From NCBI GenBank assembly GCA_937873665.1, contig CALMYW010000214.1, positions 1-8,031 of the forward strand: a DNA stretch of 8,031 nucleotides, in the 5' to 3' direction. A program made the position numbers and the translations under genes. Positions 6,231 through 8,031 of the stretch are shown here, piece after piece. The stretch's first letter is position 1; each line of letters starts with the position of its first letter. Source of the DNA: an uncultured Sphingorhabdus sp. Lineage in GTDB: Bacteria > Pseudomonadota > Alphaproteobacteria > Sphingomonadales > Sphingomonadaceae. The notes under the pieces were generated by a model. That model made no database searches. It saw nothing but the letters and a program-made list of their open reading frames with translations, and was not told the origin of the DNA.

Positions 6231-6301
6231 TATCGGAGTTTTTCCATTGGATGCAGGTCAGGATTGGGGGATTACGCGTCAATGGCATCGATCTGGCATA
6301 G

Positions 6302-6315
6302 CCGTCATTTGACGG
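6302..6315. promoter_or_regulatory. Operator 2, CCGTCA-TT-TGACGG
   Basis: A perfect 6-bp dyad with a 2-base centre, 38 bases before the TetR gene ATG and 92 bases from operator 1. It lies just before AT-rich sequence (6317-6326) that could serve as the regulator's -10 region, so it fits autoregulation of the regulator-cupin operon. Confidence 0.6.
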
Positions 6316-6352
6316 TTGATTATATGAAGCTTCTTTGCCAAGGTCCGCACGC

Positions 6353-7051
6353 ATGAAGGTCGAAACCCTCGAATCTCGCACCAGCGACCAGCTGCCGGGC
6401 GAAATGGCCGTACAATGGTTGCTGGCAGACTTGCGCGCGCGACTGCCCTCGAGCCCGCGGAGAAAACCCGGCTCCAATTATGACAAGATATTGGTTGCAG
6501 CGCGCGATACGCTGAAAGACGTCGGATATGCGAGCTTTGCCCTCAGGGAAGTCGCGTCGCGGGCGCAGGTTCATTTGAAAACGCTGCAATATCATTTCAA
6601 GACAAAGGGAAGTCTGATCGAGGAGACGCTGAATTATTCACTCACTCGCCATTATTATGACTCCTATATTAGCCTGTTCAACTCGCTGCAGACGTCCAGT
6701 CATGAGGAACTGATCGAGGAAACGGTTCGATTCCTGGTGTTCGATGGAGCGCAAGGCGGCACATCCAGCTTCTTCTTCGACCTTTGGGCGATGGCGATGC
6801 GCGACGAAGACGCCAAGCTGGCGGTCGATCATTTTTACAGCCGCTACCGGCGCCTGATGGCGTGGCTGATATCCAATGCGAACCCCAAGATCGGCGGCCA
6901 AGCGGTGGAATTGCGGGCCGCGCTGATTATAGCCCAGATCGAGGGGCTGATGCTTTTCCTCAATCAGGACATGCCGAAACATGCCGAGCTTTCGAACCTC
7001 GCCGACGAGGCCGTTCGCGAGATCATGCGATGCATCCGGAGTCCGAAATGA
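6353..7051 (+). CDS. TetR-family transcriptional regulator
   Basis: 232 residues from the ATG at 6353, with AAGG 9 bases upstream; a TTG at 6335 is in frame but less likely. An N-terminal arm of about 40 residues, longer than in most TetR proteins, precedes the DNA-binding domain (about 43-95). The helix-turn-helix is VASRAQVHLKTLQYHFKTKGSLIEETL, with the typical Y-H-F-x-x-K-x-x-L pattern. The C-terminal part is all-helical, variable, and would bind the inducer and dimerise. It is divergent from the amine-oxidation operon across a 182-base region carrying two matching dyads, so it is the likely repressor of that operon and of itself. The inducer is probably the amine substrate or its product (inference). 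Confidence 0.92.
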   Translation: MKVETLESRTSDQLPGEMAVQWLLADLRARLPSSPRRKPGSNYDKILVAARDTLKDVGYASFALREVASRAQVHLKTLQYHFKTKGSLIEETLNYSLTRHYYDSYISLFNSLQTSSHEELIEETVRFLVFDGAQGGTSSFFFDLWAMAMRDEDAKLAVDHFYSRYRRLMAWLISNANPKIGGQAVELRAALIIAQIEGLMLFLNQDMPKHAELSNLADEAVREIMRCIRSPK

Positions 7052-7090
7052 GGATGGACGAGATATTATTGAAAGGACGGGAGCAGTGCC

Positions 7091-7606
7091 ATGAAGCAGT
7101 ACTTCAGATCATACCCATTACCGTGGCGTTCCTTCTACAAGGTACCGCTTGGAATGGCCGCCATCGTCTCCTTGGCCTGGCAGGGCGCGGGGGCCGCGGA
7201 GCCTGGAAAGGTCCTTCACCCCGTGGCTCTGAGCAAAGACGTTCTCGCCGGGAAGGGCCTAATCGATTTCGATCCATGGCCCAAAGCCATGCAGATCAAA
7301 CCGATCAAGTCGCACCGGTCGATCAGCTGGTTTGTGGGTGAAACGCTGACATCGATCATTTATGAGGCCGACGATGGCCTGCTGACTTTCACCGATTTGC
7401 CCTATGAAGAACATGTCCGGATTTTGCATGGGCGCGCGATCTTGACGTCGGTTGACGGACACAGACAGATTTTCGATCCGGGCGACGATTTCATCGTGCC
7501 TAAGGGATGGAGCGGGACCTGGCAATTGAGCGGTCAGTATCGCGAAATCGCGACATTCGAGACGCGTTCTCTCGATGCCGCCATGCAGCGATGGTTCGGC
7601 AAATAG
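7091..7606 (+). CDS. Exported cupin-domain protein (Cupin_3-like)
   Basis: 171 residues. A Sec-type signal is visible: basic start, hydrophobic VPLGMAAIVSLAW (18-30), then QGAGAA with cleavage near residue 35-36. One cupin domain follows (about 75-160): EEHVRILHGRAILTS (106-120), GHRQIFDPGDDFIVPKGWSGTW (123-144), resembling the Cupin_3/DUF861 family that includes (S)-ureidoglycine aminohydrolase and EutQ-like proteins. E107 and H108 are possible metal ligands, but the full cupin metal set is not obvious, so it may bind rather than catalyse. The ribosome site GGGAG (7079-7083) is 7 bases before ATG. It lies 39 bases after the TetR gene and is probably co-transcribed with it. Its export places it in the same compartment as the flavoprotein and cytochrome, suggesting a role on the imine or aldehyde product, or as a small-molecule binder. 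Confidence 0.88.
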   Translation: MKQYFRSYPLPWRSFYKVPLGMAAIVSLAWQGAGAAEPGKVLHPVALSKDVLAGKGLIDFDPWPKAMQIKPIKSHRSISWFVGETLTSIIYEADDGLLTFTDLPYEEHVRILHGRAILTSVDGHRQIFDPGDDFIVPKGWSGTWQLSGQYREIATFETRSLDAAMQRWFGK

Positions 7607-8031
7607 ACCTCGTTGCAGGATGGAGCGCTTTGCCGTCGGCTGCCGTCCTCACGCAAATCGCTTGAGCAGGAGGGTGCCAGCCCGTCTTATCATCTTCCGG
7701 GGGCTGCCGACGCTTGCCATATTGCGGGCAAGGGGCGGCACCTCGGCGTGCCCGGGAGGCCATTTCGAACGCGGCGCGAGCCGAGTTTGCCCACCATGAC
7801 ATCGCCCTGCCGCAGCCGAGGAGGCGCTTGCCTGAGAGCGGGTGCAGAATCTCTAGGACGCCTGCTGCTGATCGAGAAGCTCGCTCACGATCGCTCGCCG
7901 ACGTTAGCGGGCCATGGCGCCGCGGACATCGCTGCCCTTCCGAATGCTTGCAGGCGCCTCCTTTATTGGCTCATCGGCTCCGAGCGTGAACGTCCGCTAC
8001 GCTTCTTTCGCGTTCGAAAGCAGGCGGTCTC
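7607..8031. other. Right-edge region without a recognised gene
   Basis: 425 bases follow the cupin gene with no family I can name. A plus-strand frame from the ATG at 7796 stays open to the window end (about 78 codons, containing RRLLYWLIGSERERPLRFF), but it has no good ribosome site and no recognised motif, so it may be chance in GC-rich DNA. A small hairpin CTTGCC/GGCAAG (7713-7732) lacks a T-run. No clear terminator for the regulator-cupin transcript is visible. Confidence 0.5.

Noticed and set aside
1..8031. CRISPR arrays, tRNA or rRNA genes, riboswitches
   Set aside because: No regularly spaced repeats, no tRNA-like cloverleaf or rRNA segment seen on either strand, and no recognised riboswitch core in the leaders.

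Overview
The window looks like accessory DNA from a GC-rich, Gram-negative alphaproteobacterium, most likely a sphingomonad. The grounds are codon usage, a large outer-membrane TonB-dependent receptor in a small catabolic cluster, and a Phd/PemK toxin-antitoxin pair. The taxon is inferred; no marker gene is present.

Left part (1-1899): the C-terminal end of an unrecognised plus-strand gene (1-207) is followed by two terminator-like hairpins. Next is a two-gene toxin-antitoxin unit, a Phd/YefM-type antitoxin (410-676) overlapped by a PemK/MazF-type toxin (603-1070). Then come 829 bases with no convincing gene, containing several perfect inverted repeats.

Core (1900-7606): this is a compact divergent cluster. 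The minus strand carries a class I cytochrome c (5715-6170), a Tat-exported FAD amine dehydrogenase/oxidase resembling nicotine oxidoreductase NicA2 (4244-5707), and a TonB-dependent receptor (1900-4200), in that transcription order. The plus strand carries a TetR-family regulator (6353-7051) followed by an exported cupin protein (7091-7606). The 182-base divergent intergenic region holds two near-identical dyads of form CCGTCA-N2-TGAC(A/G)G. One exactly fills the gap between a TTGCAA -35 box and a perfect TATAAT -10 box of the minus-strand operon; the other lies just before the regulator's own start.

Working model (inference): the receptor imports an amine across the outer membrane. The flavoprotein oxidises it in the periplasm and passes electrons to the cytochrome c, as described for NicA2 and CycN. 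The exported cupin may act on the product. The TetR protein represses both arms until an inducer appears. The substrate cannot be read from the sequence.

Right edge (7607-8031): no recognisable gene, apart from an open frame of doubtful meaning that runs off the window.
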